Below are positions 1 through 15,000 of a stretch of 64,000 nt of DNA, piece after piece; the first letter of the stretch is position 1; each line of letters starts with the position of its first letter. The notes under the pieces were generated by a model. It was not told where the DNA came from, searched no databases, and saw only the letters and a program-made list of their open reading frames with translations. This DNA is from Isoetes taiwanensis (lineage: Eukaryota > Streptophyta > Lycopodiopsida > Isoetales > Isoetaceae), in contig JAJEKV010000211.1 in assembly GCA_021234155.1 (NCBI GenBank), positions 558,001 through 622,000 of the forward strand. The letters run 5' to 3'. Position numbers and translations under genes: made by a program.

Positions 1-3000
1 TCAACCCAGCGGAGGCGTCGATGTCGGCCTTGTAGAAACCGCCTTTGTTTTGTCGTTAGGAACGCGGGGATGCTCAGGAATGGCAAATAGACCACCAAAT
101 CGTCAGGAATGGCGAAATTACCCTAGGGAGCAAGTTACGGTCGGTTTTGCGAAAGAAGGAAACACTCCGCCCTCCGCGGCGGTATCGCATGCACATCCTA
201 GGCCAATTGACTCTGAGTGTGATGGAAGTGAGCTACTTTGGGCTTCTTGGAGTTCCGGGTGGTCTTACGGCCCGCGGAACTTGGTCCCGGGGCAATGTCG
301 GCGTTCTGAGTCCATTGGCGAGTCGGATCGGAGGAGGCGGAGGTCGCCCGTCCGTCCCGGGGGCCTTGGGGAGAGAAATTTGGGGCAAAGCAGCCTCGGG
401 AGGGATTTTAGGGTCAGCGCTCTGGCGTCAACACCCCAACCCACTTCAAGACCGCGGCGCAAGGTCCGGCCGAATCGACAAGGAGGGCCTCGGCGTAAAC
501 CACAGTGGGTTGCGAGGGCTCTAGAAGGGTTTACGTTTTGGGGGCGGAGTCTGGTCTCCACATTGCACTGGGACTGGCAGCGGCGGCCGAGAATACGGAG
601 CAAGGAGGCCCGGCGGGCGGAGTTTGGGCCTTTCCTCCTCCCGATGTGGCAAGTAGAAGTTCGAGGCTTTTTGCTGATGGCAAGACATTAAGTAAATTCG
701 CAATTAATGCATTGCGAAAATAAATTCGGTTTTGCCGGCGGGATCCCTAATTCATCTCGGCCTACGGCCCAATTTTTTGAATTTTTGAGGAGAAGGTCTA
801 GGTCAAGGGTTAGCATTAGAGCGGTGGGGCAGCGTTGCGGGGCAACAGGTGGCACCCTTCCCAAGTCAAGCGAGGCCGGGACCTTGCGGGGATCCCTCAC
901 AAGAGGGAGAGTCAGGACCCGGGAGGCGGGATCCAAAAAAGTTCGAGGCAGCCCTTCTGGCGGCGCTCCCGAGGGGCTGCGCTAATGACCACCCTCCGGG
1001 AGCCCGGTTCCCCTATCCGACGTTGGATCCTCCGTTCGGGGGCCCCTCGCCGGGGAAGGTCCAAAGATTCAGATCGGTCGGGAGAACTTGTCAAAGCGGC
1101 GGAGGCGTCGATGTCGGCCTTGTAGAAACCCCGCCTTTGTTTTTGTCGTTCGGAGACGCAGGGATGCTCGGGAATGGCAAATAGACCACTGCCAAATCGT
1201 CGGGAATGGCGAAATTACCCTAGGGGAGCAAGTTACGGTCGGTTTTGCGAAAAGAAGAAACACTCACGCCCTCCGCGGCCGGTATCCGCATGCATCCTAG
1301 GCCAATTGACTCACGAGTGTGATGGAAGTGAGCTACTTTGGCGCTTCTTGGAGTTTGGGGTGGTCTTACGGCCCGCGGAACTTGGTCCCCGACAGGGCAA
1401 TGTCGGCGTTCTGAGTCCATTGGCGAGTTGCGGGATCAGCGATTCGGAGGGCGGAGGTCGCCCGTCCGTCCCCGGGGCCTTGGGGAGAGGAAATTTGGGG
1501 CAAAGCGACCTCAGGAGGATTTTAGGTCCAGCGCTCTGGCGTCAACACCCCTAACCCACTTCAAGACATGGCGCAAGGTCGGCCCGAATCGACAAGGAGA
1601 GGGCCTCGAAAGCGTAAACCACGTGGGTTGCCGGGCTCTAGAAGGGTTTACGTTTTTGGGGGCGAGTCCGAATGCATTGCCTGGGACGGCGGCGGCGGCT
1701 TGGCCAGGAATCTGAGCAGGGGAACTGGCCGGGCGGAGTTTGGGCCTCCTCCTCCCGATGTGGCAAGTAGAAATTAGAGCTTTTCTTGATGGCAAGACAT
1801 TCGTAAATTCGCAATTAATGCATTGCCGCGAAAATAAATTCGGTTTTTGCCAGTGGGGATCCCTAATTCATCTCGGCCTACGGCCCAATTTTTGAATTTT
1901 GAGGAGAAGGTCTAGGTCAAAGGGTTAGCATTAGAGCGGTCGGGGCAGCGGTTGCGGGGGCAGCGAGCTGGCACCCTTCCCAAGTCAAGCGAGGCCAGGA
2001 CCTTGCGGGGATCCCTCACAAGAGGGGGAGAGTCAGGACCCGAGGCGGGATCCAAAAAAAGTTCGAGGGCAGCCCTTCTGGCGGCGCTCCCCGGGGGCTG
2101 CGCTAATGACCACCCTCGGGGCCGGTTCCCCTATCCGGCCAGTTGGATCCTCCGTTCGGGGGCCCCTCTTGGGGAAGGTCAAAAGATTCAGATCGGTCCG
2201 GGAGAACTTGTCAAACCGGGCGTCGATGATGTCGACCTTGTAGAAACCGCCTTTGTTTTGTCGTTCGGACGCAGGGATGCTCAGGAATGGCAAATAGACC
2301 TGCCAAATCGTCAGGAATGGCGAAATTACCCTAGGGAGCAAGTTACCGCGGTCGGTTTTCGCGAAAAGAAAGAAACACTCCGCCCTCCACGGCAAATTAT
2401 CCGCATGCACATCCTAGGCCAATTGACTACGAGTGTGATGGAAGTGAGCTACTTTGGCGCTTCTTGGAGTTGGTGGTCTTACGGCCCGCGGAACAGTCCC
2501 CAGGGCAATGTCGGCGTTTGAGTCCATTGGCGAGTCGATCCGCGATTCGGGCGGAGGAGGTCGCCCGTCCGTCCCGGGGCCAGGGAGAGGAATTTGGGGC
2601 AAGCGGCCTCGGGAGGATTTTAGGGTCAGCTTTCTCGGCGTCAACACCCCAACCCCACTTCAAGACGGCGCCAAGGTCCGGCGAATCGACAGGAGAGGGG
2701 CCTCCGAAGCGTAAACCACGGTGTGGGTTGCGAGGGCTCTAGAAGGGTTTACGTTTGGGGGCGAGTCCTGGTCTTTTACACGCAGGACTGGGATAAGATA
2801 ACCAGAGAATACGGAGCAAGGGAGGCGGCGGGGCGGAGTTTGGGCCTTTCCTCCTCCCGATGTGGCAAAAAGTAGAAATTCAGCGGCACTTTGCTGATGG
2901 CAAGACATTAGTAAATTCGCAATTAATGCATTGCCGCGAAAATAAATTCGGTTTTTTGCGGCGGGATCCCTAATTCATCTCGGCCTGCGGCCCAATTTTG

Positions 3001-6000
3001 AATTTTACCGGAGAAGGTCTAGGTCAAAGGGTTAGCATTAGAGCGGTGGGGCAGCCCGTTGCGGGGCAACAGCAGTGGCACCCTTCCCCAAGTCAAGCGA
3101 GGCCGGGACCTTGCGGGGATCCCTCACAAGAGGGAGAGTCCAGGACCCGAGGCCGGGATCAAAAAGTTCGAGGCAGCCCTTCTGGCGGCGCTCCCGGGGC
3201 TGCGCTAATGACCACCCTCCGGGCCGGTTCCCCTATCCGGCCGTTGGATCCTCCGTTCGGGGGCCCCTCTTGGGGAAGGTCAAAAGATTCCAGATCGGTT
3301 AAAGGGAGAACTTGTCAAACGGCGAGGCGTCTGATGTCGGCCTTGTAGAAACCGCCTTTGTTTTGTCGTTAGGACGCAGGGATGCTCGGAATGGCAAATA
3401 GACCCACTGCCAAATCGTCAGGAATGGCGAAATTACCCTAGGGAGCAAGTTACGGTGGGTTTTCTTGAAAGAAGGAAACACTCCGCCCTCCGCGGCGGTA
3501 TCGCATGCATCCTAGGCCAATTGACTACGAGTGTGATGGAAGTGAGCTACTTTGGCGCTTCTTGGAGTTGGGGTGGTCTTCTGGCCCGGAACTTGGTCCC
3601 CGGGGGCAATGTCGGCGTTAAAGTCCATTGGCAGAGTCGGATCAGCGATTCGGAGGCGGAGGTGCCCGTCCGTCCCGGGGGGCCTTGGGGAGAGAAATTT
3701 GGGGCAAGCAGCCTCAGGAGGATTTTAGGGTCCTCTGGCGTCAACACCCCAACTCCACTTCAAGACAAGCAAGGTCCCGGCGAATCGACAAGGAGAGGGC
3801 CTCGAAGCGTAAACCACGTGGGTTGCCGGGGCTCTAGAAGGGTTTACGTTTTTGGGGGGCGAGATCTGGTCTGTTACACAGGACACTGGCCCGGTTGTAG
3901 AGAATCACAGGAGCAAGAGGCCCGGCGGGCCCGGAGTTTGGGCCTTTCCTCCTCCCGATGTGGCAAGTAGAAAGTCGGGGGCTTTTGCGGTGGCAAGACG
4001 CGCGTAAATTCGCAATTAATGCATTGCGAAAATAAATTCGGTTTTGCCGGCGGGATCCTAATTCATCTCCAGCACTGCGGCCCAATTTTGAATTCGGACG
4101 AGGAGAAGGTCTAGGTCAAAGGGTTAGCATTAGAGCGGTCGGGGCAGCCCCGTTGCGGGAACAACCGAGCTGGCACCCTTCCCCAAGTCAAGCGAGGCCG
4201 GGGACCTTGCGGGGATCCCTCACACAGAGGGAGAGTCCAGGACCCGGAGGCGGGATCCAAAAAAAGTTCGAGGCAGCCCTTCTGGCGGCTCCCGGGGGGC
4301 TGCGCTAATGACCACCCTCGGGCCCGGTTCCCCTATCCGGCCGTTGGATCCTCCGTTCGGGGGGCCCCTCTTCGGGAAGGTCAAAGATTCCAGATCGGTC
4401 GGGAGAACTTGTCAAAAGCGGGGGCGTCGATGTCGGCCTTGTAAAAACCGCCTTTGTTTTGTCGTTGAGACGCAGGGATGCTCGGAATGGCAAATAGACC
4501 TGCCAAATCGTCGGAATGGCGAAATTACCCTAGGGAGCAAGTTACGCGGTCGGTTTTGCGAAAAGAAGGAAACACTCCGCCCTCCGCGGCGGTATCGCAT
4601 GCACATCCTAGGCCAATTGACTACGAGTGTGATGGAAGTGAGCTACTTTTGGCTTCTTGGAGTTGGGTGGTCTTACGGCCCGCGGAACTTGGTCCCGGGG
4701 CAATGTCGACGTTAGGAGTCCATTGGCGAGAGTCGAATCGCGATTCGGGAGCGGAGGTCGCCCGTCCGTCCCGAAGGGGCCTTGGGGAGAGGAAATTTGG
4801 GGCAAGCGACCTCAGGAGGGATTTTAGGGTCAGCTCTGGCGTCAACACCCCAACCCACTTCAAGACCGCGCAAGGTCGGCCCGAATCGACAAGGAGAGGG
4901 CCTCAAAGCGTAAACCACGTGGGTTGCCGGGCTCTAGAAGGGTTTCGTTTTGGGGCGAGTCTGGTCTGTTGCACTTAGGACTGGCCAGCGGCAATTGCCC
5001 GAGAATCTGGAACAAGAGGCCGGCGGAGGCGGAGTTTGGGCCTTTCCTCCTCCCGATGTGGCAAGTAGAAAGGTGCGCTTTTACGATGGCAAGACATTAA
5101 GTAAATTCGCCAATTAATGCATTGCGAAAATAAATTCGGTTTTTGCGGTGGATCCTAATTCATCTCGGCCTACGGCCCAATTTTGAATTTTCGGAGAAGG
5201 TCTAGGTCAAAGGGTTAGCATTAGAGCGGTCGGGGCAGCGGTTGCGGAGAACAGCAGAGGTGGCACCCTTCCCCAAGTCAAAGCGAGGCGGGGACCTTGC
5301 GGGGATCCCTCACAAGAGGGGAGAGTCCAGGACCCAGGGAGGCGGGGATCAAAAAAGTTCGAGGCAGCCCTTCTGGCGGCGCTCCCCGGGGCTGCGCTAA
5401 TGACCACCCTCCGGGCGGTTCCCCTATCCGGCCGTTGGATCCTCCCGTTGGGGGGCCCCTCTTGGGGAAGGTCAAAAGATTCAGATCGGTCGGGAGAACT
5501 TGTCAAACAGCGAAGCGTCGATGTCGGCCTTGTAGAAACGCCTTTGTTTTGTCGTTCGGACGCAGGGATGCTCGGAATGGCAAATAGACCCTGCCAAATC
5601 GTCGAGGAATGGCGAAATTACCCTAGGGAGCAAGTTACCGCGGTCGGTTTTTGCGAAAGAAGGAAACACTCCGCCCTCCGCGGCGGTATCCGCATGCACA
5701 TCCTAGGCCAATTGACTACGAGTGTGATGGAAGTGAGCTACTTTGGCGCTTCTTGGAGTTGGGGTGGTCCGGCCCGCGGAACTTGGTCCCGGGGGCAATG
5801 TCGGCGTTCTGGAGTCCATTGGCGAGTCGGATCGCGATTGAGGAGGCCGGAGGTCGCCCGTCCGTCCCGGGGCCTTGGGGAGAGAAATTTGGGGCAAAGC
5901 GACCTCGGAGGATTTTTAGGGTCAGCTCACGGCGTCAACACCCCAACTCCACTTCAAGACCACGGCGCAAGGTCGGCGAATCGACAAGGAGAGGGCCTCA

Positions 6001-9000
6001 AAGCGTAAACCACGTGGGTTGCGGGGCTCTAGAAGGGTTTACGTTTTGGGGGCCAGAATCTGATCTGTTGCACTGGGACTGGCAGAAGCGGCCCAGAATA
6101 CGGAGCAAGAGGCCCGGCCGGGCGGAGTTTGGGCCTTTCCTCCTCCCGATGTGGCAAGTAGAAGTCGGGGCTTTTGCGATGGCAAGACATTAAGTAAATT
6201 CATAATTAATGCATTACCGCGAAAATAAATTCGGTTTTTGCGGTGGGATCCCTAATTCATCTCGGCCTGCGGCCCAATTTTGAATTTTAGGAGAAGGTCT
6301 AGGTCAAAGGGTTAGCATTAGAGCGGTCGGGGCAGCCCCCATTGCGGGAACAACGAGGTGGCACCCTTCCCCAAGTCAAGCGAGGCCCGGGGACCTTGCG
6401 GGGATCCCTCCACAAGAGGGAGAGTCCAGGACCCGGGGGGCCGGGATCCAAAAAGTTCGAGGCAGCCCTTCTGGCGGCGCTCCCCGGGGCTGCGCTAATG
6501 ACCACCCTCCCGGGCCCGGTTCCCCTATCCGGCCGTTGGATCCTCCGTTCGGGGGGCCCCTCGGGGGAAGGTCCAAAAGATTCCAGATCGGTCAGGAGAA
6601 CTTGTCAAAAAGCGGGCGTCACGATGTCGACCTTGTAGAAACCGCCTTTATTTTTGTCGTTGGACGCAGGGATGCTCGGAATGGCAAATAGACCCTGCCA
6701 AATCGTCAGGAATGGCGAAATTACCCTAGGGAGCAAGTTACGCGGTCGGTTTTGCGAAAAGAAGGAAACACTCCGCCCTCCCGCGGCGGTATCGCATGCA
6801 CATCCTAGGCCAATTGACTACGAGTGTGATGGAAGTGAGCTACTTTGGCTTCTTGGAGTTGGTGGTCTTCTGGCCCGCGGAACTTGGTCCCCGGGGGCAA
6901 TGTCGGCGTTAAGAGTCCATTGGCGGTCGGTCAGCGATGGGGGCCGGAGGGTCGCCCGTCCGTCCCGAGGGCCTTGGGGAGAGGAAATTTGGGGCAAGCG
7001 ACCTCAGGAGGATTTTAGGGTCAGCTCTCGGCGTCAACACCCCAACTCCACTTCAAGACGGCGCCAAGGTCGGCGAATCGACAAGGAGAGGGCCTCAGCG
7101 TAAACCACGTGGGTTGCGGGCTCTAGAAAGGGTTTACGTTTTGGGGGCGAGTCTGGTCTACATTGCACTGGGACTGGCCGGAAGCAATGCCGAGAATATC
7201 ACGGAACAAGGGGAGGCCTGGCGGGGCGGAGTTTGGGCCTTTCCTCCCCCGATGTGGCAAGTAGAAGTGGGGGGCTTTTGCGATGGCAAGACATTAAGTA
7301 AATTTACCAATTAATGCATTGCACGAAAATAAATTCGGTTTTGCAGTAGGATCCTAATTCATCTCGGCCACGGCCCAATTTTGAATTTTGAGGAGAAGGT
7401 CTAGGTCAAAGGGTTAGCATTAGAGCGGTCGGGGCAGCCCGTTGCGGGGGGCAACGAGCTGGCACCCTTCCCAAGTCAAGCGAGGCCGGGACCTTGCGGG
7501 GATCCCTCACAGAGGGAGAGTCAGGACCCGGGCCGGGATCAAAAAAAAGTTCAAGCTGACCCTTCTGGCGGCGCTCCCGGGGCTGCGCTAATGACCACCC
7601 TCCGGGCCGGTTCCCCTATCCGGCCGTTGGATCCTCCGTTCAGGGGGGCCCCTCTTGGGGAAGGTCAAAAGATTCAGATCGGTCGGGAGAACTTGTCAAA
7701 GCCGGGCGTCGATGTCGGCCTTGTAGAAACCCGCCTTTTTTTTGTCGTTGGGACGCAGGGATGCTCGGAATGGCAAATAGACCTGCCAAATCGTCGAGGA
7801 ATGGCGAAATTACCCTAGGGAGCAAGTTACCGCGGTCGGTTTTGCGAAAAGAAGGAAACACTCCGCCCTCCACGGCCGGTATCGCATGCACATCCTAGGC
7901 CAATTGACTACGAGTGTGATGGAAGTGAGCTACTTTGGCGCTTCTTGGAGTTGGGTGGTCTTCTGCCCACGGAACTTGGTCCCCGGGGGCAATGTCGGCG
8001 TTCTGGAGTCCATTGGCGAGTCAGATCGCGATTCAGGAGGCCGGAGGAGGTCGCCCGTCCGTCCCGGGGGCCTTGGGGGAGGAAATTTGGGGCAAGCAGC
8101 CTCAGGAGGAGATTTTAGGGTCAGCGCTCTGGCGTCAACACCCCAACTCCCACTTCAAGACACGGCGCAAGGTCGGCGAATCGACAAGGAGAGGGCCTCC
8201 AAAGCGTAAACCACGTGGGTTGCGGGCTCTAGAAGGGTTTTCGTTTTGGGGGGAGAATCTGTCTGTTGCACTTGGGACTGGCGGCGGCTGGGAGAATACG
8301 GGCAAGGAGGCCGGCGGGGCGGAGTTTGGGCCTTTCCTCCTCCCGATGTGGCAAGTAGAAAGTCGGGGGCGCTTTTGCGATGTGGCAAGACATTAAGTAA
8401 ATTCGCAATTAATGCATTTGCGAAAATAAATTCGGTTTTTGCCGGTGGGATCCCTAATTCATCTCGGCCTACGGCCCAATTTTTGAATTTTCGAGGAGAA
8501 GGTCTAGGTCAAAGGGTTAGCATTAGAGCGGTGGGGCAGCCCGTTTGCAGGGCAACCGAGCTGGCACCCTTCCCCAAGTCAAAGCGAGGCCAGGGACCTT
8601 GCGGGGATCCCTCACAAGAGGGAGAGTCAGGACCCGGGGAGGCGGGATCAAAAAGTTCGAGGCGGCCCTTCTGGCGGCGCTCCCGGGGCTGCCGCTAATG
8701 ACCACCCTCCGGGCGGTTCCCCTATCCGGCCGTTGGATCCTCCGTTCGGGGGGCCCCTCTTGGGGAAGGTCAAAAGATTCCAGATCGGTCCGGGAGAACT
8801 TGTCAAACGGCGAGCGTCGATGTCGGCCTTGTAGAAACCGCCTTTGTTTTGTCGTTCGGACACAGGATGCTCAGGAATGGCAAATAGACCCTGCCAAATC
8901 GTCAGGAATGGCGAAATTACCCTAGGGAGCAAGTTACGCGGTCGGTTTTGCGAAAAAAGGAAACACTCCGCCCTCCACGGCGGTATCGCATGCACATCCT

Positions 9001-12000
9001 AGGCCAATTGACTACGAGTGTGATGGAAGTGAGCTACTTTGGCGCTTCTTGGAGTTGGGTGGTCTTCTGGCCCGCGGAACTTGGTCCCCAGGGCAATGTC
9101 GGCGTTCTGAGTCCATTGGCGGTCGTCATCGATTCGGGAGAGGGAGGTTGCCCGTCCGTCCCGGGGCCTTGGGGAGAGGAAATTTGGGGCAAGCAGCCTC
9201 AGGAGGATTTTAGGGTCAGCGCTCTGGCGTCAACACCCCAACTCCCACTTCAAGACCTGGGCGCCAAGGTCGGGCCGAATCGACAAGGAGAGGGCCTCGA
9301 AAGCGTAAACCACGTGGGTTGCGGGCTCTAGAAGGGTTTACGTTTTGGGGGCGAGTCTGTCTGTTGCACAGGACCTGGCGGAAGCGGCGGCCCAGGGAAT
9401 CACGAACAAGGGAAGCTGGCGGGGCGGAGTTTGGGCCTTTCCTCCTCCCGATGTGGCAAGTAGAAATTGGGGCTTTTGCTGATGGCAAGACATTAAATAA
9501 ATTACTTAATTAATGCATTGCGAAAATAAATTCGGTTTTGCCAGGTGGATCCTAATTCATCTCGGCACACGGCCCAATTTTGAATTTTAGGAGAAGGTCT
9601 AGGTCAAAGGGTTAGCATTAGAAGCGGTCGGGGCAGCCGTTGCGGGGCAGCAGGCTGGCACCCTTCCCAAGTCAAGCGAGGCGGGACCTTGCGGGGATCC
9701 CTCACAAGAGGGAGAGTCCCGGACCCGGGGAGGCGGGATCCAAAAAGTTCGGCAGCCCTTCTGGCGGCGCTCCCGGGGGCACCGCTAATGACCACCCTCG
9801 GGCGGTTCCCCTATCCGGCCGTTGGATCCTCCGTTCGGGGGGCCCCTCTTGGGGAAGGTCAAAAGATTCGAGATCGGTCAGGGAGAACTTGTCAAGCAGC
9901 GGAAGCGTCGATGTCGGCCTTGTAGAAACCGCCTTTGTTTTGTCGTTAGAGACGCAGGGATGCTCGGAATGGCAAATAGACCCTGCCAAATCGTCAGGAA
10001 TGGCGAAATTACCCTAGGGAGCAAGTTGCGGTCGGTTTTGCGAAAAAAGGAAACACTCTCCGCCCTCCGCGGCGGTATCGCATGCACATCCTAGGCCAAT
10101 TGACTCACGAGTGTGATGGAAGTGAGCTACTTTTGGCTTCTTGGAGTTCGGGTGGTCTTACGGCCCGCGGAACTTGGTCCCGAGGGCAATGTCGGCGTTC
10201 CCGAGTCCATTGGCGAGTCAGTCGCGATTCGGGGGAGGGGAGGTCGCCCGTCCGTCCCGGGGGCCTTGGGGAGGAAATTTGGGGCAAGCGACCTCGGAGG
10301 GATTTTAGGGTCAGCGCTGGCGTCAACACCCCAACTCCACTTCAAGACACGGCGCAAAGGTCCGGCCGAATCGACAAGGGAGGGCCTCGAAAGCGTAAAC
10401 CCTGTGGGTTGCTAGGGCTCTAGAAGGGTTTACGTTTTGGGGGCGAGTCCTGATCTGTTGCACTTAGGACTGGCGAGCGGCGGCCAGAATCACAGGCAAG
10501 GGAGGCCCGGCGGGCGGAGTTTGGGCCTTTCCTCCTCCCGATGTGGCAAGTAGAAGTGGGAAGCTTTGCGTGATGCAAGACATTCGTAAATTCGCAATTA
10601 ATGCATTGCGAAAATAAATTCGGTTTTTGCCGGCTGGATCCCTAATTCATCTCGGCACTGCGGCCCAATTTTGAATTTTTAGGAGAAGGTCTAGGTCAAA
10701 GGGTTAGCATTAGAGCGGTCGGGGGGCCCGTTTGCGGGGAACAACAGTGGCACCCTTCCCAAGTCAAAGCGAGGCGGGGACCTTGCGGGGATCCCTCACA
10801 AGAGGGGAGAGTGGGACCCGAGGAGGGCGGGATCAAAAAGTTCAGAGGCAGCCCTTCTGGCGGCGCTCCCCGGGGCTGCGCTAATGACCACCCTCCGGGA
10901 GCCGGTTCCCCTATCCGGCCCGTTGGATCCTCCGTTCGGGGGCCCCTCTTGGGGAAGGTCAAAGATTCAGATCGGTCGGGAGAACTTGTCAAGCCGTGGG
11001 CGTCGATGTCGGCCTTGTAGAAACGCCTTTGTTTTTTGTCGTTAAGACGCGGGGATGCTCGGAATGGCAAATAGACCTGCCAAATCGTCAGGAATGGCGA
11101 AATTACCCTAGGGAGCAAGTTACCGCGGTCGGTTTTCGCGAAAAGAAAGGAAACACTCCGCCCTCCACGGCGGTATCCGCATGCACATCCTAGGCCAATT
11201 GACTACGAGTGTGATGGAAGTGAGCTACTTTGGCGCTTCTTGGAGTTGGGGTGGTCTTCTGGCCGCGGAACTTGGTCCCGAGGGCAATGTCGGCGTTAAG
11301 AGTCCATTGGCGGAGTCGGATCAGCGATTCGGAGAGGGAGGTGCGCCCGTCAGTCCCCGGGGCCTTGGGGAGGGGAAATTTGGGGCAAGCGGCCTCAGGA
11401 GATTTTAGGGTCAGCGCTCTGGCGTCAACACCCCAACTCCACTTCAAGACGGCGCAAGGTCGGCCGAATCGACAAGGAGAGGGCCTCGAAGCGTAAACCA
11501 CGTGGGTTGCGGGCTCTAGAAGGGTTTTACGTTTTGGGGGCGAGAGTCTGATACTGTTGCACTTGGGACCTGGCGGCGGCTGTAGAGAATGCGGAGCAAG
11601 GGAGGCCCGGCGGGCGGAGTTTGGGCCTTTCCTCCTCCCGATGTGGCAAGTAGAAGTTCGGAAGCTTTTGCGGTGGCAAGACATTAAAGTAATTCGCAAT
11701 TAATGCATTGCCGCGAAAATAAATTCGTTTTTTTGCGGCGGGATCCCTAATTCATCTCGGCCTACGGCCCAATTTTGAATTTTTAGGAGAAGGTCTAGGT
11801 CAAAGGGTTAGCATTAGAGCGGTCGGGGGCAGCCCGTTTGCGGGGAACAACGAGCTGGCACCCTTCCCGAAGTCAAAGCGAGGCCGGGGACCTTGCGGGG
11901 ATCCCTCACAAGAGGGAGAGTCCAGGACCCGGGGCGGGATCAAAAAGTTCGAGGCAGCCCTTCTGGCGGCGCTCCCGGGGGCTGCGCTAATGACCACCCT

Positions 12001-15000
12001 CCGGGCCGGTTCCCCTATCCGGCCGTTGGATCCTCCGTTGGGGGCCCCTCTTGGGGAAGGTCAAAAGATTCGGATCGGTCCGGGAGAACTTGTCAAACGG
12101 GGAGGCGTCGATGTCGGCCTTGTAGAAACGCCTTTGTTTTTGTCGTTGAGACGCAGGGATGCTCGGAATGGCAAATAGACCACCAAATAAATTAGGAATG
12201 GCGAAATTACCTAGGGAGCAAGTTACACGGTCGGTTTTGCGAAAGAAGGAAACACTCCGCCCTCCGCGGCGGTATCGCATGCACATCCTAGGCCAATTGA
12301 CTACGAGTGTGATGGAAGTGAGCTACTTTGGCTTCTTGGAGTTGGTGGTCTTCTGCCCGCGGAACTTGGTCCCGGGGGCAATGTCGGCGTTACGAGTCCA
12401 TTGGCGAGTCGAATCAGCGATTGGGAGGAGGGTAAGCGCCCGTCAGTCCCCGGGGGCCTTGGGAGAGAAATTTGGGGCAAGCGACCTCGGAGGAGGGGAT
12501 TTTAGGGTCAGCGCTCTGGCGTCAACACCCCAACTCCACTTCAAGACACGGCGCCAAGGTCGGCCCGAATCGACAAGGAGAGGGCCTCGGCGTAAACCAT
12601 CGTGGGTTGCGGGCTCTAGAAGGGTTTCGTTTTGGGGGCGAATCTGGTCCATTGCACTTCAGGACTGGCCAAAGAAGCGGCGGTAGAGAATCACGGAGCA
12701 AGGGGCCCGGCGGGCGGAGTTTGGGCCTTTCCTCCTCCCGATGTGGCAAGTAGAATTTTGGTGCCTTTCGCTTGATGGCAAGACATTAATGTAAATATGC
12801 TTAATTAATGCATTGCCGCGAAAATAAATTCGGTTTTGCGGCCCGGGATCCCTAATTCATCTCGGCACTACGGCCCAATTTTGAATTTTGAGGAGAAGGT
12901 CTAGGTCAAAGGGTTAGCATTAGAGCGGTCGGGGCAGCCCGTTGCGGGAGCAACAAGGTGGCACCCTTCCCCAAGTCAAAGCGAGGGCGGGACCTTGCGG
13001 GGATCCCTCACAAGAGGGAGAGTCAGGACCCGGGGGCGGGATCAAAAAAGTTCGAGGCAGCCCTTCTGGCGGCGCTCCCGGGGCTGCTGCGCTAATGACC
13101 ACCCTCCGGGCCGGTTCCCCTATCCGGCCGTTGGATCCTCCGTTCGGGGGCCCCTCTTGGGGAAGGTCAAAAGATTCGGTCGGTCGGAGAACTTGTCAAA
13201 CCAGCAGGCGGCGTCGATGTCGGCCTTGTAGAAACGCGCTTTTTTTTTGTCGTTGGGACGCAGGGATGCTCGGGAATGGCAAATAGACCCTGCCAAATCG
13301 TCAGGAATGGCGAAATTACCCTAGGGAGCAAGTTACAGTGGTCGGTTTTTGAAAAAGAAAGGAAACACTCCGCCCTCCGCGGCGGTATCCCGCATGCACA
13401 TCCTAGGCCAATTGACTACGAGTGTGATGGAAGTGAGCTACTTTGGGCTTCTTGGAGTTGGTGGTCTTCTGGCCCGGAACTTAGTCCCGAGGGGCAATGT
13501 CGGCGTTAGAGTCCATTAGGCAGTCAGATCAGCGATTCGGAGAGGGAGGTAAGCCCGTCCGTCCCGGGGCCTTGGGGAGAGAAATTTGGGGCAAGCAGCC
13601 TGGGAGGAATTTTAGGGTCCAGCTCACGGCGTCAACACCCCAACTCCACTTCAAGACGCGGCGCCAAGGTCGGCGAATCGACAAGAGAGGGCCTCCAGCG
13701 TAAACCTTTGTGGGTTGCGAGGGCTCTAGAAGGGTTTTACGTTTTGGGGGCGAGTCTGATCTGTTGCGCAGGACACGGCGGCGGCAGCCCAGAGAATCAC
13801 GGAGCAAAGAGGCCCGGCGGAGGCGGAGTTTGGGCCTTTCCTCCTCCCGATGTGGCAAGTAGAAGTTGAGTAGCTTTTTCTGATGGCAAGACATTCGTAA
13901 ATTCGCAATTAATGCATTGCCGCGAAAATAAATTCGGTTTTTGCGGTAGGATCCTAATTCATCTCGGCCTACGGCCCAATTTTGAATTTACCGGGAGAAG
14001 GTCTAGGTCAAAGGGTTAGCATTAGAGCGGTCGGGGCAGCCCGTTTGCGGGGCAGCGGCTGGCACCCTTCCCAAGTCAAGCGAGGCGGGGACCTTGCGGG
14101 GATCCCTCACAAGGGGAGAGTCAGGACCCGGGAGGCGGGATCAAAAAGTTCGAGGCGGCCCTTCTGGCGGCGCTCCCGGGGCTGCTGCGCTAATGACCAC
14201 CCTCCGGGCCGGTTCCCCTATCCGGCCGTTGGATCCTCCGTTCGGGGCCCCTCTTAGGGAAGGTCAAAAGATTCAGATCGGTCCGGGAGAACTTGTCAAA
14301 CCGTGGAAGCGTCGATGTCGGCCTTGTAGAAACCGCCTTTGTTTTGTCGTTCGGACGCAGGGATGCTCGGGAATGGCAAATAGACCCTGCCAAATCGTCG
14401 GAATGGCGAAATTACCCTAGGGAGCAAGTTACCGCAGTCGGTTTTGCGAAAGAAGGAAACACTCAGCCCTCCGCGGCGGTATCCCATGCACATCCTAGGC
14501 CAATTGACTACGAGTGTGATGGAAGTGAGCTACTTTGGCGCTTCTTGGAGTTGGTGGTCTTGGCCCACGGAACTTGAGTCCCCGAGGGCAATGTCGGCGT
14601 TACGAGTCCATTGGCTGAGTCCGGTTGGTCAGGAGGCGGAGCCGCCGTCGTCCCCAGGGGCCTTGGGGAGAGGAAATTTGGGGCAAAGCGACCTCGGGAG
14701 GATTTTAGGGTCAGGCTGCGGCGTCAACACCCCAACTCCACTTCAAGACCGCGGCGCCAAGGTCGGCGAATCGACAAGGGAGGGGCCTCGAAGCGTAAAC
14801 CACGTGGGTTGCCGGGGCTCTAGAAGGGTTTACGTTTTGGGGGCGAGTCTATTACATTTACACAGGACCTGGCAGCGGCAGTACCAGGAATCACGGAGCA
14901 AGGGCGGCGGCGGGCGGAGTTTGGGCCTTTCCTCCTCGATGTGGCAAGTAGAAGTCGGCGTTTTTGCGGATGGCAAGACATTCCGTAAATTCTTAATTAA

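Noticed and set aside
50-2521. Long open frames inside satellite A (for example 50-691 and 1952-2521) as genes
   Set aside because: Equivalent frames are broken in other units, several frames are open at once, and the peptides are low-complexity products of GC-rich repeats.
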